Source: Achromobacter sp. MFA1 R4 (GTDB lineage: Bacteria; Pseudomonadota; Gammaproteobacteria; Burkholderiales; Burkholderiaceae_B). From it: DNA of 64,000 bases. A program made the position numbers and the translations under genes. Below the pieces are notes generated by a model. It did no database searches and was not told the origin of the DNA. It saw only the letters and a program-made list of their open reading frames with translations. The DNA is taken from assembly GCF_900156745.1 (NCBI RefSeq), contig NZ_LT707065.1, forward strand, positions 2,418,001 to 2,482,000, in the 5' to 3' direction. Below are positions 1 to 10,500 of this stretch, in pieces. Every line of letters starts with the position of its first letter. Position 1 is the first letter of the stretch.

Positions 1-1266
1 GCGGGCGCCGTGCTGACGGTCGTGCTGGGGCAATGGCTGCCCGCCGCCGCGCTGGTCTTCGCGCTGGCGCTGCTGACGGCGTGCGCGGCGGTGCCCCTGT
101 GGCTGGTGCGCGCGGCGCGCAAGCCGGGCGCGGCGGCGCAGGAAAGCGCGGCGGGGCTGCGCGCCGCCACGCTGGACGCCGTGGATGGCCATGCGGACAT
201 GGTGGCGATGCATGCGCAGGACCAGACACTGGCGCATTTCAATGGCCTGTGCGAGGCGAGCGCCCGGGCGCGGCGCAGCCAGGCGCGGGTGGCGGTGCGC
301 GGGCAATGGTTCCTGCAGGTGTGCGCGGGCATTGCGGTGCTGGCGCTGCTGTGGTTCGGCCTGGCCGCGCACGAGGCGGGCCGCATCGAGGGGCCGATCC
401 TGGCCGGCCTGCTGCTGGCTGTCATCGGCATCTTCGAGGTGGCCGGCCCCATCATGCGCGGCGCTTCCCGCATGGGGTCGGCGATGTCGGCGGCTGCGCG
501 CATCCGCGAGATCACGCAGTGCCTGCCCGACATGCAGGATCCGCCCGTGCCGCGTCCGCTGCCCGCCCGCGGCGCGCTGGAACTGGACGGTGTGCGCTTT
601 GCCTACCCGGCGCGCACGCCGGGCGACAGCACCCCGGTGCTGCATGACATCAGCCTGCGCATCGAGCCGGGCGAACGCGTGGCCATTTTGGGCGCCAGCG
701 GCGCGGGCAAGTCCACGCTGCTGCATCTGATCCTGCGGCTCGAGGATCCGCAGGCCGGGCAGGTCAGGTTTGGTGGCTGCGATGCGCGCGAATGCGCGCA
801 GGCGGACTGGCATCGACGGATCGCGCTGCTGTCGCAGGATTCGCCGCTGTTCCTGGGCACGCTGCGCACCAACCTGCTGATCGGCGACCCGGACGCCGAC
901 GATGCCACGCTGTGGCGCGCCCTGGACGCGGCCAGGCTGGGCGACTTCGTGCGCGGCCTGCCTGACGGCCTGGACACCTGGGCGGGCGAAACCGGTTCGC
1001 AGCTGTCGGCCGGACAGGCGCGCCGGCTGTGCCTGGCAAGGGCGCTGCTGGCGCCGGCCGCCATCCTCGTGCTGGACGAGCCGACCGCGGGGCTGGACGC
1101 CGCGGCCGAGTCCGCGTTCTTCGCCGACCTTGAACATGCGGTGCGCGGACGCACCGTGGTGCTGGCGACGCACGCGGCCCTGCCCGACGGCGCGGTGCAT
1201 CGTCGCCATGTTCTGCGCGATGGAACGTTGCATGACATGTCATCGCAAGCGGCAATCCTGGCTTAA
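1..1266 (+). CDS. cydC: Thiol reductant ABC exporter subunit CydC (5' end outside window)
   Basis: This is the C-terminal part of a fused membrane/ATPase ABC exporter half-transporter. CydC pairs with CydD to export cysteine and glutathione to the periplasm, which is needed for cytochrome bd assembly. The frame is open from base 1, so the start lies upstream of the window. The visible part holds the end of the transmembrane domain (hydrophobic stretches up to about nt 480), then a nucleotide-binding domain with Walker A GASGAGKST (about nt 690), the signature LSAGQA (about nt 1003) and Walker B ILVLDEP (about nt 1063). The choice of CydC over another exporter rests on overall resemblance; the partner gene would be upstream. 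Moderately sure of the subunit name, very sure of the ABC ATPase. Confidence 0.8.
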   Translation, partial: AGAVLTVVLGQWLPAAALVFALALLTACAAVPLWLVRAARKPGAAAQESAAGLRAATLDAVDGHADMVAMHAQDQTLAHFNGLCEASARARRSQARVAVRGQWFLQVCAGIAVLALLWFGLAAHEAGRIEGPILAGLLLAVIGIFEVAGPIMRGASRMGSAMSAAARIREITQCLPDMQDPPVPRPLPARGALELDGVRFAYPARTPGDSTPVLHDISLRIEPGERVAILGASGAGKSTLLHLILRLEDPQAGQVRFGGCDARECAQADWHRRIALLSQDSPLFLGTLRTNLLIGDPDADDATLWRALDAARLGDFVRGLPDGLDTWAGETGSQLSAGQARRLCLARALLAPAAILVLDEPTAGLDAAAESAFFADLEHAVRGRTVVLATHAALPDGAVHRRHVLRDGTLHDMSSQAAILA

Positions 1267-1322
1267 GCGGGGCGGCGCGGTTATAGTTCGCCTTGCTTCA
1301 ATTCTCTTCAGGGACGCACTTC

Positions 1323-1877
1323 ATGCAGACCGACAACGCCGAGTTCATCCGGCGCACCATCCGCAGCGTTCCGGATTGGCCTCAACCCGGTGTCACCTTC
1401 CGCGACATTACGCCGGTGCTGCAGGATCCCCGTGCGTTCCGGGTCCTGATCGATCTCTTCGTCTATCGCTACATGCGCCAGCGCCTGGATCTGGTGGCGG
1501 GCGTGGATGCGCGCGGTTTCATCGTCGGCAGCGTGCTGGCCTATGAGTTGAATCTGGGCTTCGTGCCCGTGCGCAAGAAGGGCAAGCTGCCGTATCGCAC
1601 GGTGGCCGAGGAATATTCGCTGGAATATGGCAACGCGGCCGTCGAAATGCACACGGATTCGGTGCGCACCGGCCAGCGCGTCCTGCTGGTGGACGACCTG
1701 ATCGCCACGGGCGGAACCATGCTCGCGGCCATCAAGCTGCTGCAGCGCCTGGGCGCCAACGTGGTGGAAGCCGCCGCCATCATCGACCTGCCGGACCTGG
1801 GTGGTTCCGCCAAGGTGGCCGCCACCGGCACGCCGCTCTACACGGTCTGTCAGTACGGCGCGGACACGACGCCGTAG
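1323..1877 (+). CDS. apt: Adenine phosphoribosyltransferase
   Basis: This cytosolic purine-salvage enzyme makes AMP from adenine and PRPP. The 184-residue protein has the type I phosphoribosyltransferase PRPP loop [13 protein letters not shown] about two thirds along and an N-terminal [11 protein letters not shown] stretch typical of Apt. The ATG at 1323 is preferred over an upstream alternative start because family proteins begin close to it and an AGGGA ribosome site lies just ahead. It follows cydC by 56 bases in the same direction. A TATAGT box at 1282-1287 may give it its own promoter. Length is normal for the family. Confidence 0.93.
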   Translation: MQTDNAEFIRRTIRSVPDWPQPGVTFRDITPVLQDPRAFRVLIDLFVYRYMRQRLDLVAGVDARGFIVGSVLAYELNLGFVPVRKKGKLPYRTVAEEYSLEYGNAAVEMHTDSVRTGQRVLLVDDLIATGGTMLAAIKLLQRLGANVVEAAAIIDLPDLGGSAKVAATGTPLYTVCQYGADTTP

Positions 1878-1927
1878 CGCGTAGCGCACGGGGAGCGTCC
1901 CCGCGCCGGCATGCGCATGGGCATGGC

Positions 1928-2818
1928 TTATGCGTCTGAAAGCCGGGGCTGGATGAAATCCAGGAAAGCCTTGGTCTTGGCGGGCAGCATGCGCGAGGGC
2001 AGCAGCGCAAAGAGGGGCAGGGGAGTCAGGCTCCATTCGGGCAGGACGCGCACCAGGCCCGCTTGCTTGATGGCGCGCTCCATCGCATCGAACACCAGCA
2101 GCGGCGTGATGCCCAGCCCATGGCCGGCCAGGCGCCCCAGCATGCCCACATTGTTGGCCGACAGGCGGCCCGATACCTGCACGCGTTCAACCTTGTCGCC
2201 TGAATGGAGCATCCAGAAGGAGGAGTCCTCGCGCATCGTCGGCCGCAGGCATTCGTGGTGCGACAGATCCGCCGGCACCCGCGGTTCGCCGTGGCGGGCC
2301 AGGTAGTCGGGGGAGGCGTAGAGCTGGTGCGCCATCAGCACGATCTTGCGCGAGATCAGGCTGGAATCGGGCTGCTGCCCGAAACGCAGGATCAGGTCGA
2401 ACGGATTGCTGATGGGGTCGATCGGGCGCATGCTCAGATCGAAGTCGCACTCGATGTCGGGATGCTGTTCGCGGAACTCGCGGATCACGGCGGGCAGGAA
2501 CAATTGCGCCAGGCTGCTGGGCAGCGAGATGCGCAGGCGGCCCTTGGGCTGCACCGCCATGTCGAGCAACTGGTCGTGCGCGATGCGCGCTTCTTCGACG
2601 ATGTGCCGGCAGCGCTCGAAATAAATGGCGCCCGCCTCGGTGAGATCGATCTTGCGCGTGCTGCGATTGAGCAGGCGCATGCCCACGCTGCGTTCCAGTT
2701 CGCTCACGCGGCGCGAGAGCGTGGACGTCGGGATATTCAGGGCCTCGGCGGCGTGGCTGAAGTTCTTGCGCTTGGCGACCTCGACGAATAGCGCGATGTC
2801 GTTAAGCTGAATGTCCAT
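1928..2818 (-). CDS. LysR-family transcriptional regulator
   Basis: A 296-residue regulator with an N-terminal winged helix-turn-helix (MDIQLNDIALFVEVAKRKNF onward, residues 1-60) and a LysR substrate-binding domain. The ATG at 2818 fits the family N-terminus better than a start six codons upstream. The sequence resembles the CrgA/DsdC-like group that carries the motif LNIPTSTLSRRVSELE. No divergent target gene lies close by: the next rightward gene begins almost 400 bases away. A perfect 9-base inverted repeat just upstream (2837-2874) may be its own operator. It converges with apt. Ligand and targets cannot be told from sequence. Confidence 0.9.
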   Translation of the reverse strand: MDIQLNDIALFVEVAKRKNFSHAAEALNIPTSTLSRRVSELERSVGMRLLNRSTRKIDLTEAGAIYFERCRHIVEEARIAHDQLLDMAVQPKGRLRISLPSSLAQLFLPAVIREFREQHPDIECDFDLSMRPIDPISNPFDLILRFGQQPDSSLISRKIVLMAHQLYASPDYLARHGEPRVPADLSHHECLRPTMREDSSFWMLHSGDKVERVQVSGRLSANNVGMLGRLAGHGLGITPLLVFDAMERAIKQAGLVRVLPEWSLTPLPLFALLPSRMLPAKTKAFLDFIQPRLSDA

Positions 2819-2836
2819 GGGGCCCTCGAGACTCAA

Positions 2837-2874
2837 AATTCCATTGCTGGCAGATTTGTATGATAAATGGAATT
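2837..2874. promoter_or_regulatory. Inverted repeat, possible LysR operator
   Basis: AATTCCATT at 2837-2845 and AATGGAATT at 2866-2874 are perfect 9-base inverted arms separated by 20 bases. The site lies 19-56 bases upstream of the LysR start codon. That is where LysR-type regulators commonly bind to control their own gene, so autoregulation is inferred. A stem in the transcript is an alternative reading. Confidence 0.4.
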
Positions 2875-3211
2875 ATTGTCCCGCCAGCAGAAATGTCTAT
2901 TTCTCCACACTGCATATCGCTTGCATCGCGTGGCAGCGTCATCTCCCGTTACCCAGCTTGCCGAAAACTGAACGCCGGCAAGGCTTGCCGCCACGGGGCG
3001 CCAGGCGGAAGCGCCCGGGAAGTGCGCAGGAAGTGCGCAAGTCGGGACGGATACGACTTGAAATTGTCCCATCCGTGCAAATATGTTCACCAAAATAAGG
3101 GTTTTTACTAGGCCCGGATCGCCAGATACTTCGTCCCAGCAATCAAATTGTCACATCGGCGCTGTCAGCCTGGCAGATGGCGATGCGCACGTTTAGGATG
3201 GAGTCATCTCA
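2875..3211. other. Intergenic region without a recognised gene
   Basis: No convincing gene is seen between the LysR operator and the DUF4148 gene. It contains an 11-base tandem duplication (GAAGTGCGCAG, 3019-3040) and an A/T-richer part near 3060-3115. The promoter of the downstream gene must lie here, but no well-spaced -35/-10 pair stands out. Confidence 0.5.
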
Positions 3212-3598
3212 ATGAAAGTGAAAGCCCTAGCTACCGCACTCATGGTTACCGCCACTCTGGCAGGCATGTCCGCCGCTCACGCCGATGGCAAGACGCGTGA
3301 ACAGGTGCAGCAGGAATTGCAGGCCGCCAAGGCGGCAGGCACCGTCACGTTTGGCGAACTGGACTACCCGCCGGCCGTGGCCCAGACCACCAGCCTGTCG
3401 CGCGAACAGGTCCAGCAGGAGCTGCAAAGCGCCAAGGCCGCGGGCCAGGTGACGTCCTCCGAACTGGACTATCCGCCCAAGACCGTGGCGCCGGCCGGCG
3501 GCAAGAGCCGCGAGCAGGTCCTCCAGGAATTGGCCGACGCCAAGGCGCGCGGCGAATACACGTTCGGCGAGCTGGACTACCCGCCCCAAGGACGCTGA
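3212..3598 (+). CDS. DUF4148 domain-containing secreted protein with three repeats
   Basis: A 128-residue protein with a Sec signal peptide (charged start MKVKALATALMV, cleavage near AHA at about residue 24). The mature part is three tandem copies of a unit of about 33 residues. Each begins with (S/T)REQV.QEL and ends in ELDYPP: EQVQQELQAAKAAGT, EQVQQELQSAKAAGQ, EQVLQELADAKARGE. DUF4148 proteins are common in Burkholderiales, usually small and periplasmic, often with one or two units; their function is not established. It stands alone and ends at a strong terminator, so it is probably monocistronic. Confidence 0.88.
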   Translation: MKVKALATALMVTATLAGMSAAHADGKTREQVQQELQAAKAAGTVTFGELDYPPAVAQTTSLSREQVQQELQSAKAAGQVTSSELDYPPKTVAPAGGKSREQVLQELADAKARGEYTFGELDYPPQGR

Positions 3599-3641
3599 TC
3601 CACGCGCCGGCAGTCCAGACGCCCGGAGAGGTCACCGCACG

Positions 3642-3671
3642 AACCCCTTGTGACGCCAAGGGGTTTTTTGT
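3642..3671 (+). terminator. Rho-independent terminator after the DUF4148 gene
   Basis: AACCCCTT and AAGGGGTT form an 8-base stem around a short loop and run into TTTTTT. It lies 44 bases after the stop codon of the DUF4148 gene. Confidence 0.85.
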
Positions 3672-4046
3672 TCCCGCGGGTTCGCCCCGTCCACGGCAGT
3701 GTGGCTTTTACGCCGCACAAACTGTTCCGCAGGCAGCACTACTCTTGTCGGCCAGAACGATCCCGGCGCATCCTTGCAGGCAAGGCTTCGGGTTTTGTGA
3801 GTAAAAATTCGTATTCGTTATCAACGCGTTAGCTGGATTCTTCAAGTACGGGGCGCGTTCAGCAACCCGTCATTATCCCAACCGTGGAAAGTAGTTCGTC
3901 GAAATGCTGGTTACTGCGGCGCGCTGCAAGCTGGACACTAGCTTCAGTGCATGCGCCGCTCGATCGATTGCAGCGGCATGCAGGATCGCGCCGTGGGTCG
4001 CGGCGCCCTGCAATGTGCCTTTCATCTCGCCATTTTGGGGATTCAA
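3672..4046. other. Long leader region upstream of the porin
   Basis: These 375 bases separate the terminator from the porin start codon. No gene is recognised. An A/T-rich patch at 3795-3830 is the likeliest promoter area, but no -35/-10 pair matches well. If transcription starts there, the porin mRNA has an untranslated leader of roughly 200 bases, long enough for post-transcriptional control. Confidence 0.45.
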
Positions 4047-5159
4047 ATGAAGAAGACGTTTTTGGCCGTCGCGTTGCTGACGGGCTTTGCCGGCGCCGCG
4101 CAAGCCGCCGATTCCGTGACGCTGTACGGCTTGATCGACGCCGGTGTCGGTTACGAAAAAGTGAAGTTCAAGGGCGATTCGCAGAGCCGCTTCGGCGGCG
4201 TGCAGGGCGTGAGCAGCGGCTCGCGCTTTGGCCTGCGCGGTACGGAAGACCTGGGCGACGGCCTGCGCGCCGTGTTCACCCTGGAAGGCGGCTTCGGACC
4301 CATGAACGGCAAGTCGCTGCAAAGCAACCGCCTGTTCGGCCGGCAGGCCACCGTGGGCCTGGACAGCGATTCCTGGGGCCGCCTGGAATTCGGCCGCCAG
4401 ACCAACCTGGCCTCCAAGTACTTCGGCTCGATCGATCCGTTCTCGACCAGCTACAACACCGCCAACATGGGCACCACGTTCGGCAGCGCCAACACGATGC
4501 GCCTGGACAACATGGTGCTGTACCAGACCCCCAGCCTGAGCGGCTTCAAGGCGGGCATCGGCTATTCGTTCAGCGCCGACGACACCGTCAGCGACACGAC
4601 GCAGACCGGCTTCGCCACGGGCAACAATAACCGGGTGATCACCGCCGGCGTGCAATACGTCAACGGCCCGCTGAACCTGGCCGCGTCGTATGACCGCTTC
4701 AATCCGTCCAACAACCGCGTCGGCGGCAAGGATGCGGCGCGCATCCAGGAATACATCGTCGGCGGTACGTACGACTTTGAAGTGGTGAAGCTCGCGGCCG
4801 CCTTCGGCCAGACGCGCGACGGCTGGTTCGTCGGCCAGAACATGGGCACCACCCCCGACGGCATGAACACCCTGGGCTCGTTCAAGCTGGCTGATGGCTT
4901 CCGCGCCAATTCGTACATGATCGGCGCGACCGTGCCGATGGGCCGCCATGCCGTGTTCGGTTCGTGGCAGCGCGCGACCGCCAGCAACGACAAGCTGACG
5001 GGCGACGATGCGACGTTCAACGTCTACAGCCTGGGCTACACCTACGACTTCACCAAGCGCACCAACCTGTACGCGTACGCCTCCTACGGCGACAACTACG
5101 CGTTCCAGCACGACGCCACCGACACCGCTGTCGCCGTCGGCGTGCGCCACCGTTTCTAA
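4047..5159 (+). CDS. Gram-negative general porin
   Basis: A 370-residue outer-membrane trimeric beta-barrel porin for diffusion of small hydrophilic solutes. The ATG at 4047 opens a classic signal peptide (MKKTFLAVALLTGFAGAAQAA), followed directly by the porin N-terminus DSVTLYGLIDAGVGYEK. The protein ends in VGVRHRF, with the terminal phenylalanine needed for BAM-dependent barrel insertion. RFGGVQGVSSGSRFGLRGTEDLG is split over the usual early strands of the Burkholderiales porin family. Open frame upstream of 4047 is not coding. It ends at a hairpin shared with convergent ilvA. Substrate selectivity cannot be read from the sequence. Confidence 0.93.
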   Translation: MKKTFLAVALLTGFAGAAQAADSVTLYGLIDAGVGYEKVKFKGDSQSRFGGVQGVSSGSRFGLRGTEDLGDGLRAVFTLEGGFGPMNGKSLQSNRLFGRQATVGLDSDSWGRLEFGRQTNLASKYFGSIDPFSTSYNTANMGTTFGSANTMRLDNMVLYQTPSLSGFKAGIGYSFSADDTVSDTTQTGFATGNNNRVITAGVQYVNGPLNLAASYDRFNPSNNRVGGKDAARIQEYIVGGTYDFEVVKLAAAFGQTRDGWFVGQNMGTTPDGMNTLGSFKLADGFRANSYMIGATVPMGRHAVFGSWQRATASNDKLTGDDATFNVYSLGYTYDFTKRTNLYAYASYGDNYAFQHDATDTAVAVGVRHRF

Positions 5160-5278
5160 GCGACGGAACGTCCGGCTGGACCTTGCTGAATGCGCGGCCC
5201 ATTCTCCGTGGGCCGCCGAGTGACAGCGAACCCCCCCCTGATTGGGTTCGGCCGGGCGTGACTTGAGCACAGAAGGGA

Positions 5279-5310
5279 AGGGCCTCCGCAAGGAGGCCCT
5301 CTCGCTTTCT
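5279..5310 (+). terminator. Hairpin between porin and ilvA
   Basis: AGGGCCTCC (5279-5287) and GGAGGCCCT (5292-5300) form a perfect 9-base stem around GCAA, followed by a weak pyrimidine tract CTCGCTTTCT. It sits between two convergent genes and could act in both directions. Confidence 0.7.
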
Positions 5311-5320
5311 GGCGCCGGCG

Positions 5321-6829
<1,509 letters not shown>

Positions 6830-6924
6830 GGGCCGCGCGACTGGGCAAGAGTGAGGACTGGCCGAGATTATTGCAGGGAATGCGTGTCGCCTTCCCGGTT
6901 TCCCGCGGCTACACTGCCGCCACC

Positions 6925-7461
6925 ATGGAAGAAAGTCTCCTATCCGCAGTCAATTGGCTCCTCGGCGTGCTGGCCCTGCCCTCGGTGGGCCTGCCGGCCA
7001 TCTTCACCGTCTCGCTCGTGTCCGCGACGCTGCTGCCGCTGGGCTCCGAGCCGGCGGTGTTCGGGTACATCAAGCTTTCGCCGGACATGTTCTGGCCCGC
7101 CATCCTCGTGGCGACCCTGGGCAACACCGTGGGCGGGGCCATCAGCTACGCCATGGGGTTGGGCGCGGAAAAGGCGGTCGAGCGCTGGAAGGAAAAGCAC
7201 CCCCATCCGCATCCCAAGGCGACCGAAGGCGGGCGCATGCGCGGCCGCTGGCACGAGCGCGCCCACGACCTCCTGCACCGGATGGGGCCGCCCGCGCTGC
7301 TGCTGTCCTGGCTGCCCGCGGTGGGCGATCCCCTGTGCGCGGTCGCCGGCTGGCTGCGCCTGTCCTTCTGGCCTTGCGTGCTCTACATGACGATCGGCAA
7401 ATTCATGCGCTATCTGTTCATGACGGCCGGACTGCTCTGGTTCTTTCCCGGAAAAATCTAG
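6925..7461 (+). CDS. YqaA-family (DedA-superfamily) inner-membrane protein
   Basis: A 178-residue integral membrane protein. Hydrophobic segments lie near residues 17-40, 48-72, 115-140 and 150-175, and the SNARE-associated/DedA core shows in ATLLPLGSEPAVFGY and GNTVGGAISYAMG. DedA relatives are implicated in lipid scrambling and membrane homeostasis; the YqaA branch has no firm role. The ATG at 6925 is used because family members start immediately before this hydrophobic region. A histidine-rich cytoplasmic loop (EKHPHPHPK, residues 91-99) is notable. Confidence 0.8.
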   Translation: MEESLLSAVNWLLGVLALPSVGLPAIFTVSLVSATLLPLGSEPAVFGYIKLSPDMFWPAILVATLGNTVGGAISYAMGLGAEKAVERWKEKHPHPHPKATEGGRMRGRWHERAHDLLHRMGPPALLLSWLPAVGDPLCAVAGWLRLSFWPCVLYMTIGKFMRYLFMTAGLLWFFPGKI

Positions 7462-7593
7462 CGCTGACGCCGTGCTTAAAAGGGGACGGTGCATGCCGTT
7501 CCGATAGCGCCTTTGGACGGCTTGGCAGGGATATTAGGGGTCAAGTCGGGACAATGGCATAAAATACTTTTTTAAGGGCCCCCTCTTGCCGCC

Positions 7594-10500
7594 ATGAACG
7601 CCCCTCTCGCCAGCCACATCTTGAACGGGGCGATGCCGCCCGCAACACCCGCGCGCTTGCGCGAAATCCCCTACAACTACACGTCGTTTTCCGACCGCGA
7701 AATCGTGGGCCGGCTGCTGGGCGAAGACGCCTGGAGCCTGCTGACCGACCTGCGCGGCGAACGCCGCACCGGCCGTTCGGCCCGGATGCTGTACGAAGTG
7801 CTGGGCGATATCTGGGTCGTGCGTCGCAACCCCTATCTGCAGGATGACCTGCTCGACAACCCCAAGCGCCGCAAGCAGCTCATCGAAGCCTTGCATCACC
7901 GCCTGGGCGAAATCGACAAGCGCCGCGAGCCCGGCGCGCCCGCCGAAGCCGGCCACGATCCGCATCGCGACGAAAAGGTCGTCGGGCTGCTGGCCCGCGC
8001 CCGCTCCGCCATCGCCGCCTTCGAAGGCGAGTTCGACCAGACCGCCATGATGCGCAAGCAGGCGCAGAAGGTGCTGGGGCGCATCACGGCGCGCGACAAC
8101 ATCAAGTTCGACGGCCTGTCGCGGGTGTCGCACGTGACGGACGCGACGGACTGGCGCGTGGAGTACCCCTTCGTGGTGCTGACGCCGGACAGCGAAGACG
8201 AGATCGCCGCGCTGGTCACCGCCTGTATCGAACTGGGCCTGACCATCGTGCCGCGCGGCGGCGGCACCGGCTATACCGGGGGCGCCATTCCGCTGACCTG
8301 GAAGTCGGCGGTCATCAACACCGAGAAATTCGACAAGCTGGGCAAGGTCGAGTCCTGTATCCTGCCCGGCCTCACCGAGCCCGTGGCCGTCATCCATGCC
8401 GGCGCCGGCGTAGTCACCAAGCGCGTCTCCGAAGCGGCCGAGGCGGCCGGTTTCGTTTTCGCCGTGGACCCGACCTCGGCCGAGGCCTCCTGCGTGGGCG
8501 GCAACATCGCCATGAACGCCGGCGGCAAGAAGGCCGTGCTGTGGGGCACCGCGCTGGACAACCTGGCCTGGTGGCGCATGGTCGATCCGGACGGCAACTG
8601 GCTGGAAGTCACGCGCCTGGACCACAACATGGGCAAGATTCATGACGTGGACGTGGCCCGTTTCGAGCTCAAGTGGTTCGACGGCAAGGGCAAGCCCGGC
8701 GAACGCCTGCTCAAGACCGAGACGCTGGAGATCCATGGCCGCGTCTTCCGCAAGGAAGGCCTGGGCAAGGACGTCACCGACAAATTCCTGGCCGGCCTGC
8801 CCGGCATCCAGAAGGAAGGCTGCGACGGCCTCATCACCTCGGCGCGCTGGGTGCTGCACCGCATGCCGCGCCACACGCGCACGGTCTGCATGGAGTTCTT
8901 CGGGCAGGCGCGCGACGCCATCCCGTCGATCGTCGAGGTCAAGGGCTACCTGGACGGCGAGGGCAAGGCGCGCGGCGCCATCCTGGCCGGCCTGGAGCAT
9001 CTGGACGAACGCTACCTGCGCGCCGTGGGCTATGCCACCAAGAGCAAGCGCGGCGTCCTGCCCAAGATGGTCCTGATCGGCGACATCGTCGGCGACGACG
9101 AAGACGCGGTCGCCGCGGCCGCCAGCGAGGTCGTGCGCCTGGCCAACACGCGCCACGGCGAAGGCTTCGTGGCCGTCAGCCCCGAGGCGCGCAAGAAGTT
9201 CTGGCTGGACCGTTCGCGCACCGCCGCCATCGCCCGCCACACCAACGCCTTCAAGATCAACGAAGACGTCGTGATCCCGCTGCCCCGCATGGGCGAATAC
9301 ACGGATCACATCGAGCGCATCAACATCGAGCTGTCCACCCGCAACAAGCTCAAGCTCCTGGGCGAGCTGGACGCCTACCTGTGCGCGCCCCTGCCCGTGG
9401 GCAAGGTGGACGACACCGACATCGAGGCCACCCGCGCCGAAGCGCTGGCCGAGCGGACGCGCCAGGCGATGGAACTGCTGGCCGCCACGCGCCAGCGCTG
9501 GCAGTGGCTGCTGGACAACCTTGACCTGCCGTTGGGCGACGCGCTGCCGCAGCTCGACGGCCTGGGCCTGGGCGACCTGCGCGACACGCTGACCGCGCGC
9601 CTGGCGGCGCAACCGGAGGCCCGCGTCTTCGAAGTGGTGCAGGACCGCACGATCCGCGTCTCCTGGAAGACCGAGGTCCTGGCCGGCCTGCAGCGCGCCT
9701 ATTCGGGCGCCGCCTACAAGCAGATCGTCGACGAGCTCGTCGCCATCCATGGCCGCGTGCTCAAGAGCCGGGTATTCGTCGCGCTGCACATGCACGCCGG
9801 CGACGGCAACGTGCACACCAACATCCCGGTCAACTCGGACGACTACGAAATGCTGCGCGAGGCCCACGCGGCCGTCGAGCGCATCATGCAGATCGCCCGC
9901 GACCTGGACGGCGTGATCTCGGGCGAGCACGGCATCGGCCTGACCAAGTACGAGTTCCTGACCGAGGCCGAGCTGGCGCCGTTCCAGGACTACAAGCGGC
10001 GCGTGGACCCCAACGGCCACTTCAACGCCGGCAAGCTCATGCCCGGCGCCGACCTGCGCCACGCCTGGACGCCCAGCTTCAACCTGATGGGCCACGAGTC
10101 GCTGATCATGCAGCAGAGCGACATCGGCGCCATTTCGGAGTCGATCAAGGACTGCCTGCGCTGCGGCAAGTGCAAGCCCGTGTGCGCCACCCATGTGCCG
10201 CGCGCGAACCTGCTGTATTCGCCGCGCAACAAGATCCTGGCGACGTCCCTGCTGGTGGAAGCCTTCCTGTACGAAGAGCAGACCCGCCGCGGTGTCAGCC
10301 TGAAGCACTGGGAAGAATTCGAGGACGTGGCCGACCACTGCACCGTCTGCCACAAGTGCTACAACCCCTGTCCGGTCGATATCGACTTCGGCGACGTGTC
10401 GATGAACATGCGCGCCGTGCTGCGCCGCATGGGCCGCAAGTCGTTCAACCCGGGCACGGCCAGCGCCATGTTCTTCCTGAACGCCAAGGATCCGGCCACC

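Noticed and set aside
2860-3111. 83-codon plus-strand frame in the region after the LysR gene
   Set aside because: No ribosome site, unusual composition for a protein and no recognised motif.
3873-5291. Long minus-strand open frame opposite the porin
   Set aside because: Antisense shadow of a clear porin gene, with no family resemblance or ribosome site.
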